A stretch of 64,000 bases of DNA, taken from assembly GCA_016713025.1 (NCBI GenBank), contig JADJPZ010000004.1:3348001-3412000 (forward strand), written 5' to 3'. The notes beneath the pieces are model-generated. The model saw nothing but the letters and a program-made list of their open reading frames with translations, ran no database searches and had not been told where the DNA came from. Position numbers and translations under genes: made by a program. Origin of the DNA: Saprospiraceae bacterium (GTDB lineage: Bacteria; Bacteroidota; Bacteroidia; Chitinophagales; Saprospiraceae). Shown here piece by piece: positions 18,702 through 28,526 of this stretch (position 1 is the stretch's first letter; every line of letters begins with the position of its first letter).

Positions 18702-19394
18702 ATGGCATTCATTTTACAGCTTGAAACATCGACTGATGTTTGTTCTGTGGCAATTTCAGCTTCCGGATCTACAATTTCAATGGTGGAATCAGTAGAGCCC
18801 AACAGTCATACAGAAAAACTAACCTTGCTTATTATTGAATGCCTTGCAAAGGCAGAAATCTCAATAAAAAATCTCCATGCCGTATGTATCAGTGACGGAC
18901 CCGGATCTTATACCTCTCTAAGAGTGGGATCATCGGTAGCAAAGGGTATTTGTTATTCATTAAAGATTCCATTGATTGCTATAGATAGTCTGTTCATTTT
19001 GGCACGTGGCATAGATTACCCAACAATATTACCAGAAGACTATATAATTCCAATGATCGATGCCCGACGGATGGAAGTATATACTGCATTTTTTAAAGGC
19101 AATCTAACCCAAATAACATCTACTCAATCATTAATAATTGAAGAAGACATACTCCATATATATAAAGGTGAAAATAGTACTTTCCATCTTTGCGGAAATG
19201 GTGCCAAAAAGTACTTTGAAAAACATTATTCTGACAATGTAAGATTATTTCATACCCGGACTTCAGCAGACTACATGTCAAAAACAGCATTTGAATATTA
19301 TGAAAATAAACAATTTCAGGACTTGGCGTACTACACTCCTAACTATCTGAAGTCTCCGAATATCACAAAATCTTCAAAGAATATTTTATTATAA
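18702..19394 (+). CDS. tsaB: tRNA threonylcarbamoyladenosine biosynthesis protein TsaB
   Basis: The 230-residue product shows the ASKHA-type N-terminus ILQLETSTDVCSVAIS and the diagnostic motif DGPGSYTSLRVGSSVAKG, followed by IPLIAIDSL and IPMIDARRMEVYTA. TsaB binds TsaD and TsaE in the complex that adds threonylcarbamoyl to A37 of ANN-decoding tRNAs; TsaB itself is a non-catalytic paralogue of TsaD. The length fits the family. It sits four bases behind the CtpA gene, and no functional link between them is known. Confidence 0.92.
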   Translation: MAFILQLETSTDVCSVAISASGSTISMVESVEPNSHTEKLTLLIIECLAKAEISIKNLHAVCISDGPGSYTSLRVGSSVAKGICYSLKIPLIAIDSLFILARGIDYPTILPEDYIIPMIDARRMEVYTAFFKGNLTQITSTQSLIIEEDILHIYKGENSTFHLCGNGAKKYFEKHYSDNVRLFHTRTSADYMSKTAFEYYENKQFQDLAYYTPNYLKSPNITKSSKNILL

Positions 19395-19541
19395 ATAAAC
19401 TTTTTCTCTACTTTATAGTTGATTATACATAAAATTAATCTTAATATAAAAATTTACCTAAAAAATTAAAGCTTTCTTAAATGTTTGGTACGGTTATTGA
19501 AATAGTGTATTAGAATTCCGTGAACTAACAAATCATTTCGT

Positions 19542-19880
19542 ATGAGAAATAAGAAAAACGAAACCGTTATTTTAAAAAAAGGAGGCAAGGAAGTTCAATT
19601 AGATTATGCTGACCTGAGAAAAGCAGTATTAGTCCTTAGAGCTGTAAACCATAAGCTTCGACAAAGAATTATCGATCTTCTTGAAGATGGTGAGACAATG
19701 ACTGTTACTGATATCTATATCAAGTTGAGGCTTGAACAATCTGTAGCATCTCAGCATCTGGCAATCTTAAGAAGAGCTGGTGTGGTAGCAACTGACCGTC
19801 AGGGTAAATTTATCTATTATTCCCTTGACAAGGAAAGATTAGGTCAAATTTCATCTTTGGTTGAGGATTTAACCAATTAA
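19542..19880 (+). CDS. ArsR-type winged-helix regulator 1
   Basis: The 112-residue protein is mostly a winged helix: VNHKLRQRIIDLLEDG, then LRLEQSVASQHLAILRRAGVV as the recognition region, then a wing with RQGKFIYYSL. It lacks the ELCVC-type metal site of ArsR/SmtB metal sensors, so its signal is unknown. The N-terminus is strongly basic (RNKKNETVILKKGGK). A paralogue of the same design lies 213 bases downstream. About 150 A/T-rich bases separate it from tsaB, so it is probably transcribed on its own. Confidence 0.82.
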   Translation: MRNKKNETVILKKGGKEVQLDYADLRKAVLVLRAVNHKLRQRIIDLLEDGETMTVTDIYIKLRLEQSVASQHLAILRRAGVVATDRQGKFIYYSLDKERLGQISSLVEDLTN

Positions 19881-20092
19881 GAAATTTCTTTCAGCCACCC
19901 TCTATTAGCTAATGATCATCAACCAATTATGTAGCACAATTACACTCAAAATTGTTAAATTTCCTGTTAAAAGGCCGTTTTAGAGATTTTTTTTTAACAA
20001 ATTAGAAATTTTTTTAATATTTTCTTTGTCATTAAAAAATATCTCTTCATATTTGTGCCAAGGTCTTAAAATATTTAAAATAAGGAAAACAC

Positions 20093-20401
20093 ATGAGAGG
20101 TACAAAGGTTACTTTCGACAATGATAAGTTGCATTATTCGTCGGAGTTGATGAGAGCACTAGCTCACCCACTGAGATTAAAAATTTTGGAGTTTATTGAT
20201 CAAAATAAATCAATAAATGTCAACAAAATTTACAGCAATCTCGATTTAGAACAAAGTATTACTTCTCAGCATCTCAAAATTTTGAGAATGTCTGGAGTAG
20301 TGTCGGTAGAAGTTACCGGTAAGTTTCATATTTATTATATCAACTATGATGTAATAAATAAAGCAAGTTTTGCTGTAAATAAATTTGTTGGCAAAGCTTA
20401 A
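20093..20401 (+). CDS. ArsR-type winged-helix regulator 2
   Basis: The 102-residue protein is a paralogue of the preceding gene. It shares the pattern ALAHPLRLKILEFID, NLDLEQSITSQHLKILRMSGVV and a wing with TGKFHIYYIN. No metal-binding cysteines are seen. An intrinsic terminator follows at 20431-20469. The gene is convergent with the giant adhesin, so direct control of that gene's promoter, 13 kb away, is not implied by position. Confidence 0.82.
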   Translation: MRGTKVTFDNDKLHYSSELMRALAHPLRLKILEFIDQNKSINVNKIYSNLDLEQSITSQHLKILRMSGVVSVEVTGKFHIYYINYDVINKASFAVNKFVGKA

Positions 20402-20430
20402 CAATATAAAAAACCAACAAAAGTAAAATC

Positions 20431-20469
20431 GCAGTTGTAATTGAGTTTGCAACTGCTTTTTTTGTTTTT
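20431..20469 (+). terminator. intrinsic terminator of ArsR-type gene 2
   Basis: GCAGTTG (20431-20437) and CAACTGC (20450-20456) form a stem followed directly by a long T-run. Confidence 0.8.
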
Positions 20470-20479
20470 TTTCAAAAAA

Positions 20480-20522
20480 GAGGTACTCACAACTTTTATT
20501 AAGATTAAGTTGTGACTACCTC
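20480..20522. terminator. bidirectional terminator between convergent genes
   Basis: GAGGTA-C-TCACAACTT (20480-20495) pairs with AAGTTGTGA-C-TACCTC (20507-20522), a 16-bp stem with a single C-C mismatch. An A-run precedes it and a T-run follows it, so it can stop transcription from both sides, including that of the giant adhesin gene ending at 20580. Confidence 0.8.
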
Positions 20523-20579
20523 TGTTTTTTATTGATTCATTTTTTGTTCTGTAAATACTTTATGCAGACAACTTTAATT

Positions 20580-23500
20580 CTAACGTTCTATTAAAATAAG
20601 TTTTTCTACGTACTTATTTTGACCATTACTTATTTCCATGTAATACAATCCATCTCTGACATTTTCAGGTATTAATATTGAGATATTGGAAGGAGTATTG
20701 AAAATAATCTCAGGTTTATCAGAAATAACTGTTTTCCCATCAGAACTTATAATCCTTACTTTTATGCCAGGATCGATTTCTGATTCTGAAGCAAGATTTA
20801 CTTTGTTGTAGGCCGGATTAGGATACACCACCAATGGTCTTGGCATCATCACATGAATGGAAATACTTTCAGTATCAGTGCATTCATTGCAGTCAGTAAC
20901 AGTTACGCGGTAAAAAGTAGAAGACCCTGGGGTCACCGTGATACTAGAAGTAGTTGCTCCTGTTGACCACAGATACTTCACCACATTTTTTTCCGGATTA
21001 TTGGGGTCACAAATGGACCTGCCTGTGATAACCGGTGTAAGTGTTACAGTTTGTCCCATACTAATCATCCTATCTTCACCTAAGTCGGCTATTAGATTTG
21101 TCACATTGACATTGACCTGTTTAGTATTAGTGCAACCGCAACAATCTGTAACAGTAACAGTATAAGTTGAATTGACAGTTGGTTTTACTGTAATTGATGT
21201 GCCTGTGCTATTATCTGACCATCTGTAACTCGCAATTTCCGTAGTTGTACCATTACAACATCCGCCCAAAACTTTTATTTCATCAATATCCCAGATAGAT
21301 TCAGCTGCTCCATTATTTATGGTACAATAAGGTACTAGTTCGAACAAATATGTAGCCGGGATCAGGGTTCTGAAGTTATCATTATCAGAGAAGTCAAAAT
21401 TTTGTAATGTCCAGTTTCTGCTTGTAGATATATTATCTTTATAATAAATAAATTTGCCATTTTTACTTACTCTTAAAATATATTTCTGAGCAAAATTGTT
21501 CCTTCCTGTTGGTCCATCCACCCAAATATAGTTTTCAGGGCTCTGCTCGAAAAATTCTAAACCTGTGATTTGGCCTGCTTGTGTTGGAGTTAATCTTACT
21601 TCAAATCTCAATGCTTGGGTAAAATCAACTTTTGAAGGATTACAAGTATTCTGAGTGCCAATACACATTCCAATACTTCCATTAGGACTTGGTGTACATG
21701 AATGCTTATTACCAGGCAATCTGTGCACATTTCCAGCTGTAACATTGTTACAATTTGAAGTTGAAACTATTGGTATAAATTCAGAATAATCCAGATGAGT
21801 CCCTGATGACATTATTGAATGACAAGCATTTAAATTCCACAAAGCAAGGACAGCTGGTTGAGTCACATTACAAACTCCCGGACATTCATTATCTGTCTTA
21901 CCTGTAACAACTATTGTAGCTGAATCGCCTACACAAATAGTATTTACTCCTGAAAATACAACATCCGGTTTATTTTTAATCATTACAGAATCAACAGCTA
22001 CAGCTGTACATCCAACCGCATTCGTTACAGTCACAGTGTATAATGTGTTTATCACTGGACTAACAGATATTGCTGCAGTAGTTTGTCCATTACTCCATGA
22101 ATAGGAAATACCTCCTGATGCAGTAAGTGTTGTAGACCCACCTTCACATATTTTTTTAATGCCAGAAATCGATACTACAGGTGGGATCGTGTTTTGTAAT
22201 ACAATTGTAGTTGCAGTTGATGTACATCTATTGGGTGCTGTTACTGTTACAGTATATGTTCCAGCTACAGTTACAATTTTTGTAGCAGAAGTACCTCCTC
22301 CACTCCAGGTGTACAAACCTCCACCAGTCGCCGTCAGCGTCACACTTGTTTTTAAACATGTCAATGGGCCGTCATTTGAAGCAGCAGCAACTGGTGGAGT
22401 GATATTTTGTTCCACTGAAGTATTACCAGATGATGAACATCCATTTGTTCCGGTTACAGTGACTGTATATTTTCCGGAAACTGATGCAATTTTTACTGAA
22501 GTCGTTTCTCCTGTACTCCATAAGTATGCTCCTCCACCTGATGCTGTTAATGTTATTGAAGTATTACCGCATGTTAATATTCCACCATTTAATATATTGA
22601 CAACCGGACGAATAGTATCCACAAGTATTGTTACAGATGAAGTAGAAGTGCACCCATTTGCAGATGTAACTGTAACAATATAAAAGCCTGCTTCAGAAAC
22701 TACTTTTGTAGCAACATTGCCACCACCGGACCAAGCATAACTTCCACCACCTGTCGCTGTCAATGTCACCCTCCTTTTTGCGCACGTCAACGGACCATCA
22801 TTGCTTGTTGTTACTGTGGGAGGTGTGATATCTTGGGTGACAATCGTGCTTGATGTACTGGTGCAACCATTGGCTGATGTTACTGTCACTGTATATGTGC
22901 CAGGTATTGTCACGACTTTGGTAGGTTCATTGCCACCACCGGACCAAGCATAACTTCCACCACCTGTCGCTGTCAATGTTACACTTGATTTTAAACAGGT
23001 CATTGGTCCGTCATTGCTTATTGTTACTGTTGGTCGGGTGATAACCTCTGTTACTGTTGTTTGAGAAGTACTTGTACAACCATTCGATGATGTAACCGTC
23101 ACTGTATAAGTACCGGCTGTGCTGACAACTTTGCTAGATGCAGTGCCACCGCCTGACCACACATAACTGCCACCACCTGTTGCAGTCAGTGTAACACTTG
23201 GTTTTGCACATGTCAATGGCCCATCATTGCTTGTTGTTACTGAGGGTGGTGTGATGTCCTGATTGACAATGGTGCTTGATGTACCGATGCAACCATTCGC
23301 TGCTGTTACTGTCACTGTATACGTGCCTGGTGTTGTTACTACTTTTGTAGATGAAGTGCCACTACCTGACCATTCATAACTGCCACCACCTGTTGCTGTC
23401 AGTGTGACACTCGTTTTTGCACAGGTCAGCGGGCCATCATTGCTCGTTGTTACTGTGGGTGGTGTGATATCCTGATTGACAATCGTGCTTGATGTACTGG

Positions 23501-26500
23501 AACAACCATTCGCTGCCGTCACCGTCACTGTATATGTGCCCGGTGTTGTCACTATTTTGGTAAAGGCAGTGCCACCAACTGACCATAAATAACTGCCGCC
23601 ACCTGTCGCAGTCAGTGTGACACTCGTTTTTGAGCAGGTCAGCGGGCCATCATTGCTCGTTGTTACTGTGGGTAGTGTGATATCCTGGGTGACAATCGTG
23701 CTTGATGTACTGGTGCAACCATTGGCGGCTGTCACTGTCACTGTATATGTGCCCGGTGTTGTCACGACTTTGGTAGATGAAGTACCACCACCTGACCATT
23801 GATAACTGCCACCACCTGTAGCTGTCAGCGTGACACTCGTTTTTGCACAGGTCAATGGGCCATCATTGCTTGTTGTTACTGTGGGTGGAGTGATATCCTG
23901 ATTGACAATCGTGCTTGATGTACTGGTGCAACCATTGGCGGCTGTCACTGTCACTGTATATGTGCCCGGTGTTGTCACGACTTTGGTAGATGAAGTACCA
24001 CCACCTGACCATTGATAACTGCCACCACCTGTAGCTGTCAGCGTGACACTCGTTTTTGCACAGGTCAATGGGCCATCATTGCTTGTTGTTACTGTGGGTG
24101 GAGTGATATCCTGATTGACAATCGTGCTTGATGTACTGGTGCAACCATTGGCTGATGTTACTGTCACTGTATATGTGCCCAGTGTTGTCACGACCTTCGT
24201 AGATGCAGTGCCACCACCTGACCATTGATAACTGCCACCACCTGTCGCTGTCAGTGTGACACTCGTTTTTGCACAGGTCAATGGGCCATCATTGCTTGTT
24301 GTTACTGTGGGTGGAGTGATATCCTGATTGACAATCGTGCTTGATGTACTGGTGCAACCATTGGCTGATGTTACTGTCACTGTATATGTGCCCGGTGTTG
24401 TCACAACTTTTGTAGATGAAGTACCTTCCCCTGACCATTGATAACTGCCACCACCTGTCGCTGTCAGTGTGACACTCGTTTTTGAGCAGGTCAACGGGCC
24501 GTCATTGCTTGTTGTTACTGTGGGTGAAGTGATATCCTGATTGACAATCGTGCTTGATGTACTGGTGCAACCATTCGCTGATGTTACTGTCACTGTATAT
24601 GTGCCCGGTGTTGTCACGACTTTGGTAGATGCATTTCCTCCGTCAGACCAAACATATGTGGTACCCACGCTCAAGGCAACCAATGTAACATTCTTTTTGA
24701 AACAAGTTAATGGGCCATCATTATTTGTTGTTACTGATGGTCGTGATTTATCTTCATTCACAGTAATGCTTGCTGTGCTAGTACACCCATTGGATGCAGT
24801 AACTGTCACAGTATATGCACCCGCTGATGTCACCACTTTTTCCGCTGATGCTCCTCCGCCTGACCATGCATATGAGCCTCCTCCGCTTGCTGTAAGAGTC
24901 ACGCTTGTTTTAGCGCATGTCAAAGGACCATCACTTGAGAGTGTTGCAATTGGTTTTTCGCTTACTACGACTGTAATACTCGCGGAATTCTTACATCCAT
25001 TGATATCTGTAACAGACACTCTATAAGTTGTAGTGCTGATAGGACAAACTGTTATGGAGGCACTATTTAATGGTCCTGTTGGAATGACTCCACATTCATA
25101 ACAATTTGCATTATCTCCTCTAAAATCTTGTGGCAACCCTTCACTTATTAAGGTCAATTCGCCGGTGATTTGATTGATATTAAATAATCTGCCTCTATCT
25201 ACCTGTAATCCCTTCAAGACATTATTCTCATAATATATCCCACCAAATTCATCTGTTTTGATACCTGTTTGTCCAATATAAGGATTATTGGATGATGGTC
25301 CAGATACACAACTAGTAATCAATGTGTTAATATCAAGTCTGAACATAGCATTTTCTATACCCATGAAAGAATACAATGTGTTGCCATCAGGACTAAGGGC
25401 CCAATCATGAATTCCACCTGCTGGTTCTCTTGATGCAGGATTTAATGCAAAAGCTTGAAACCCTTCTATACAAGCATCCATATATGGTTTACAATTTGGT
25501 GATATGGTTATTGGTTTATAAACAACATTGCTACCACTACCGTGATCATTTAAATCTATCACTCCTAAATACATTGTGTAATCAATAATTCTTAAAGTTG
25601 CTGGGTTTATGTATGTAGCAACAGCAGGAAAATAGAATTTACCATCCTTCCCAATATCACCTATATAAGTCATGATTCCAGTCCTTCCAACACTGCCGTA
25701 GATATTTGGAGGTTGAGGAATTTCTCCCAAAATGGTGGTATTTGCAGTCCTTGGGTCAATGACTACCAAACTTCCTTTAACTGCATCTTCAATAGTGTTA
25801 CCCTTCATTTTGATCCCATATAAGTGTGGGACATTTCTTTGACAGTAATACCCAACGCCGTTTATGTTATTTGTATTTAATGATCCTAATAAATTCAATT
25901 CTCCGGATGAAGAAACATTATATAAATTAGGAATTGATCCACCCTGCAGACCACCTACAAAAAACGACCCATTACACTTAAATCCATTTGCAAGAGCACC
26001 TTCCCATAAATATTCTGTTCCTCCTGATGCAGTTAATGTTGTGCATTCGTCTTTACATATTTCCAAATTTCCTGAAATTGTAATATTTGGCAAAGGATGT
26101 ACAATTACTGATACACTAGCACTTGACTGACAGCCATTTGGAGAAGTAACTGTTACAGTATAATTAGAAGTAGTAATTGGTTTTACTTTGATAGATGTTG
26201 TTGACTCACCTGTATTCCATGTATAAGTACCTCCACCGGAAGCTGTTAATACTGTACTGTCACCTAAACAAAAGCTTGTTTTACCATTTATTGTAGCTGA
26301 AGGTAAAGTTTTGTCTTCTAATACCAAAGATGAAGATGTACCGGTGCAACCATTCGCTGATGTTACTGTCACTGTATATGTGCCCGGTGTTGTCACGACC
26401 TTCGTAGATGCAGTGCCACCACCTGACCATTCATAACTGCCACTACCTGTTGCTGCCAGTGTGACACTCGTTTTTGCACAGGTCAACGGACCATCATTGC

Positions 26501-28526
26501 TTGTTGTTACTGTGGGTGGTGTAATATCCTGATTGACAATCGTGCTTGATGTACTGGTGCAACCATTGGCTGATGTTACTGTCACTGTATATGTCCCTGG
26601 TGTTGTCACTACTTTGGTAGATGAAGTACCACCACCTGACCATTGATAAATGCCACCACCTGTCGCGGTCAGTGTGACACTCGTTTTTGAGCAGGTCAAC
26701 GGGCCGTCATTGCTTGTTGTTACTGTGGGTGGAGTGATATCCTGATTGACAATCGTGCTTGATGTACTTGAACATCCATTCGCCGCCGTCACCGTCACTG
26801 TATATGTACCCGGTGTTGTCACTACTTTGGTAGATGAAGTACCACCACCTGACCATTGATAACTGCCACCACCTGTCGCGGTCAGTGTGACACTCGTTTT
26901 TGCACAGGTCAACGGACCATCATTGCTTGTTGTTACTGTGGGTGGTGTAATATCCTGATTGACAATCGTGCTTGATGTACTGGTGCAACCATTCGCTGAT
27001 GTTACTGTCACTGTATATGTGCCCGGTGTTGTCACTACTTTGGTAGATGAAGTACCACCACCTGACCATTGATAAATGCCACTACCTGTTGCTGCCAGTG
27101 TGACACTCGTTTTTGCACAGGTCAATGGGCCATCATTACTTGTCGTTACTGTGGGTGATGTAATATCTTGGTTGACAATCGTGCTTGATGTACTGGTGCA
27201 ACCATTCGCCGCCGTCACCGTCACTGTATATGTACCCGGTGTTGTCACGACTTTAATAGATGAAGTCCCACCACCTGACCATTGATAACTGCCACTACCT
27301 GTTGCTGTCAGTGTGACACTCGTTTTTGCACAGGTCAACGGACCATCATTGCTTGTTGTTACTGTGGGTGGTGTAATATCCTGATTGACAATCGTGCTTG
27401 ATGTACTGGTGCAACCATTCGCTGATGTTACTGTCACTGTATATGTGCCCGGTGTTGTCACTACTTTGGTAGATGAAGTACCACCACCTGACCATTGATA
27501 AATGCCACCACCTGTCGCGGTCAGTGTGACACTCGTTTTTGAGCAGGTCAACGGGCCGTCATTGCTTGTTGTTACTGTGGGTGAAGTGATATCCTGATTG
27601 ACAATCGTGCTTGATGTACTGGAACAACCATTCGCTGCCGTCACCGTCACTGTATATGTACCCGGTGTTGTCACGACTTTGGTAGATGAAGTACCTCCAC
27701 CTGACCATTGATAAATGCCACCACCTGTCGCGGTCAGTGTGACACTCGTTTTTGAGCAGGTCAACGGGCCGTCATTGCTTGTTATTGCTGTGGGTGGTGT
27801 GATATCCTGATTGACAATCGTGCTTGATGTACTGGTGCAACCATTGGCTGATGTTACTGTCACTGTATATGTGCCCGGTGTTGTCACGACTTTGGTAGAT
27901 GAAGTACCACCACCTGACCATTCATAACTGCCACCACCTGTCGCGGTCAGTGTGACACTCGTTTTTGCACAGGTCAACGGACCATCATTGCTTGTTGTTA
28001 CTGTGGGTGGTGTGATATCCTGATTGACAATCGTGCTTGATGTACTGGTGCAACCATTCGCTGATGTCACTGTCACTGTATATGTGCCCGGTGTTGTCAC
28101 TACTTTGGTAGATGAAGTACCTTCCCCTGACCATTGATAACTGCCACCACCTGTCGCTGTCAGTGTGACACTCGTTTTTGAGCAGGTCAACGGGCCGTCA
28201 TTGCTCGTTGTTACTGTGGGTGGTGTGATATCTTGGGTGACAATCGTGCTTGATGTACTGGTGCAACCATTGGCGGCTGTCACTGTCACTGTATATGTGC
28301 CCGGTGTTGTCACGACTTTGGTAGATGAAGTACCACCACCTGACCATTGATAACTGCCACCACCTGTAGCTGTCAGCGTGACACTCGTTTTTGCACAGGT
28401 CAATGGGCCATCATTGCTTGTTGTTACTGTGGGTGGTGTGATATCCTGATTGACAATCGTGCTTGATGTACTGGTGCAACCATTGGCTGATGTTACTGTC
28501 ACTGTATATGTCCCTGGTGTTGTCAC
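20580..28526 (-). CDS. giant T9SS adhesin-like protein, C-terminal part (frameshifted)
   Basis: This frame continues the gene that starts at 33339; the two frames overlap only because the DNA is repetitive. It carries the end of the first repeat array, a pair of other Ig-like domains and a DUF6923-like propeller segment nested in one of them (25080-25995). Next come the second repeat array (22179-24950), a third copy of a ~210-residue Cys-rich domain (21250-21895), and two final Ig-like modules with YTVTVTDCCGC and YRVTVTDCNEC. The last ~85 residues are a type A T9SS sorting domain (LVVYPNPAYNKVNLAS to YVEKLILIER). Each 71-residue unit has the core LTATGGGSYQWSGGGTSS and YTVTVTSANGCTS, with two Cys that may bond. 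The intact protein (about 4,252 residues) resembles SprB-like surface adhesins in size and export route. Confidence 0.88.
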   Translation of the reverse strand: MTTPGTYTVTVTSANGCTSTSSTIVNQDITPPTVTTSNDGPLTCAKTSVTLTATGGGSYQWSGGGTSSTKVVTTPGTYTVTVTAANGCTSTSSTIVTQDITPPTVTTSNDGPLTCSKTSVTLTATGGGSYQWSGEGTSSTKVVTTPGTYTVTVTSANGCTSTSSTIVNQDITPPTVTTSNDGPLTCAKTSVTLTATGGGSYEWSGGGTSSTKVVTTPGTYTVTVTSANGCTSTSSTIVNQDITPPTAITSNDGPLTCSKTSVTLTATGGGIYQWSGGGTSSTKVVTTPGTYTVTVTAANGCSSTSSTIVNQDITSPTVTTSNDGPLTCSKTSVTLTATGGGIYQWSGGGTSSTKVVTTPGTYTVTVTSANGCTSTSSTIVNQDITPPTVTTSNDGPLTCAKTSVTLTATGSGSYQWSGGGTSSIKVVTTPGTYTVTVTAANGCTSTSSTIVNQDITSPTVTTSNDGPLTCAKTSVTLAATGSGIYQWSGGGTSSTKVVTTPGTYTVTVTSANGCTSTSSTIVNQDITPPTVTTSNDGPLTCAKTSVTLTATGGGSYQWSGGGTSSTKVVTTPGTYTVTVTAANGCSSTSSTIVNQDITPPTVTTSNDGPLTCSKTSVTLTATGGGIYQWSGGGTSSTKVVTTPGTYTVTVTSANGCTSTSSTIVNQDITPPTVTTSNDGPLTCAKTSVTLAATGSGSYEWSGGGTASTKVVTTPGTYTVTVTSANGCTGTSSSLVLEDKTLPSATINGKTSFCLGDSTVLTASGGGTYTWNTGESTTSIKVKPITTSNYTVTVTSPNGCQSSASVSVIVHPLPNITISGNLEICKDECTTLTASGGTEYLWEGALANGFKCNGSFFVGGLQGGSIPNLYNVSSSGELNLLGSLNTNNINGVGYYCQRNVPHLYGIKMKGNTIEDAVKGSLVVIDPRTANTTILGEIPQPPNIYGSVGRTGIMTYIGDIGKDGKFYFPAVATYINPATLRIIDYTMYLGVIDLNDHGSGSNVVYKPITISPNCKPYMDACIEGFQAFALNPASREPAGGIHDWALSPDGNTLYSFMGIENAMFRLDINTLITSCVSGPSSNNPYIGQTGIKTDEFGGIYYENNVLKGLQVDRGRLFNINQITGELTLISEGLPQDFRGDNANCYECGVIPTGPLNSASITVCPISTTTYRVSVTDINGCKNSASITVVVSEKPIATLSSDGPLTCAKTSVTLTASGGGSYAWSGGGASAEKVVTSAGAYTVTVTASNGCTSTASITVNEDKSRPSVTTNNDGPLTCFKKNVTLVALSVGTTYVWSDGGNASTKVVTTPGTYTVTVTSANGCTSTSSTIVNQDITSPTVTTSNDGPLTCSKTSVTLTATGGGSYQWSGEGTSSTKVVTTPGTYTVTVTSANGCTSTSSTIVNQDITPPTVTTSNDGPLTCAKTSVTLTATGGGSYQWSGGGTASTKVVTTLGTYTVTVTSANGCTSTSSTIVNQDITPPTVTTSNDGPLTCAKTSVTLTATGGGSYQWSGGGTSSTKVVTTPGTYTVTVTAANGCTSTSSTIVNQDITPPTVTTSNDGPLTCAKTSVTLTATGGGSYQWSGGGTSSTKVVTTPGTYTVTVTAANGCTSTSSTIVTQDITLPTVTTSNDGPLTCSKTSVTLTATGGGSYLWSVGGTAFTKIVTTPGTYTVTVTAANGCSSTSSTIVNQDITPPTVTTSNDGPLTCAKTSVTLTATGGGSYEWSGSGTSSTKVVTTPGTYTVTVTAANGCIGTSSTIVNQDITPPSVTTSNDGPLTCAKPSVTLTATGGGSYVWSGGGTASSKVVSTAGTYTVTVTSSNGCTSTSQTTVTEVITRPTVTISNDGPMTCLKSSVTLTATGGGSYAWSGGGNEPTKVVTIPGTYTVTVTSANGCTSTSSTIVTQDITPPTVTTSNDGPLTCAKRRVTLTATGGGSYAWSGGGNVATKVVSEAGFYIVTVTSANGCTSTSSVTILVDTIRPVVNILNGGILTCGNTSITLTASGGGAYLWSTGETTSVKIASVSGKYTVTVTGTNGCSSSGNTSVEQNITPPVAAASNDGPLTCLKTSVTLTATGGGLYTWSGGGTSATKIVTVAGTYTVTVTAPNRCTSTATTIVLQNTIPPVVSISGIKKICEGGSTTLTASGGISYSWSNGQTTAAISVSPVINTLYTVTVTNAVGCTAVAVDSVMIKNKPDVVFSGVNTICVGDSATIVVTGKTDNECPGVCNVTQPAVLALWNLNACHSIMSSGTHLDYSEFIPIVSTSNCNNVTAGNVHRLPGNKHSCTPSPNGSIGMCIGTQNTCNPSKVDFTQALRFEVRLTPTQAGQITGLEFFEQSPENYIWVDGPTGRNNFAQKYILRVSKNGKFIYYKDNISTSRNWTLQNFDFSDNDNFRTLIPATYLFELVPYCTINNGAAESIWDIDEIKVLGGCCNGTTTEIASYRWSDNSTGTSITVKPTVNSTYTVTVTDCCGCTNTKQVNVNVTNLIADLGEDRMISMGQTVTLTPVITGRSICDPNNPEKNVVKYLWSTGATTSSITVTPGSSTFYRVTVTDCNECTDTESISIHVMMPRPLVVYPNPAYNKVNLASESEIDPGIKVRIISSDGKTVISDKPEIIFNTPSNISILIPENVRDGLYYMEISNGQNKYVEKLILIER
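21250..21895 (-). other. Cys-rich ~210-residue domain, copy 3, nested in an Ig-like domain
   Basis: The segment runs from NECPGVCN to VLGGCC and contains LWNLNACHS, HSCTPSPNGSIGMC, FEQSPENYIWVDGPTG and IWDIDEIKVLGG. It is a clear relative of the copies at 30090-30705 and 32017-32660. It looks like a secreted beta-sandwich (possibly carbohydrate-binding); no family name is claimed. Confidence 0.7.
22179..24950 (-). repeat. array 2: 13 tandem repeats of the same 213-base unit
   Basis: Landmarks from 24470 to 22340 are spaced exactly 10 x 213 bases. Two more diverged units lie upstream at 24686 (216 bases, one extra codon) and 24899. Units towards the 22.2-22.6 kb end are more diverged (ILNGGILTC, AASNDGPLTC), while the central ones are near copies of array 1. 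Confidence 0.9.
25080..25995 (-). other. DUF6923-like segment nested in an Ig-like domain of the adhesin
   Basis: The roughly 300 residues from CNGSFFVGGLQGG through VGYYCQRNVPHLYGIK, GKFYFPAVAT, IHDWALSPDGNTLYSFMG and GIYYENNVLKGLQVDRG to NCYECGV interrupt an Ig-like module. The module's first half is LEICKDECTTLTASGGTEYLWEG without a break, and its second half is SASITVCPISTTTYRVSVTD. The propeller-like repeats resemble DUF6923; the assignment is from memory of the family. Confidence 0.55.

Noticed and set aside
20093..20401. ArsR-type gene 2 as local controller of the giant adhesin
   Set aside because: The genes are convergent, with terminators between them, and the adhesin promoter is 13 kb away; position alone gives no support.
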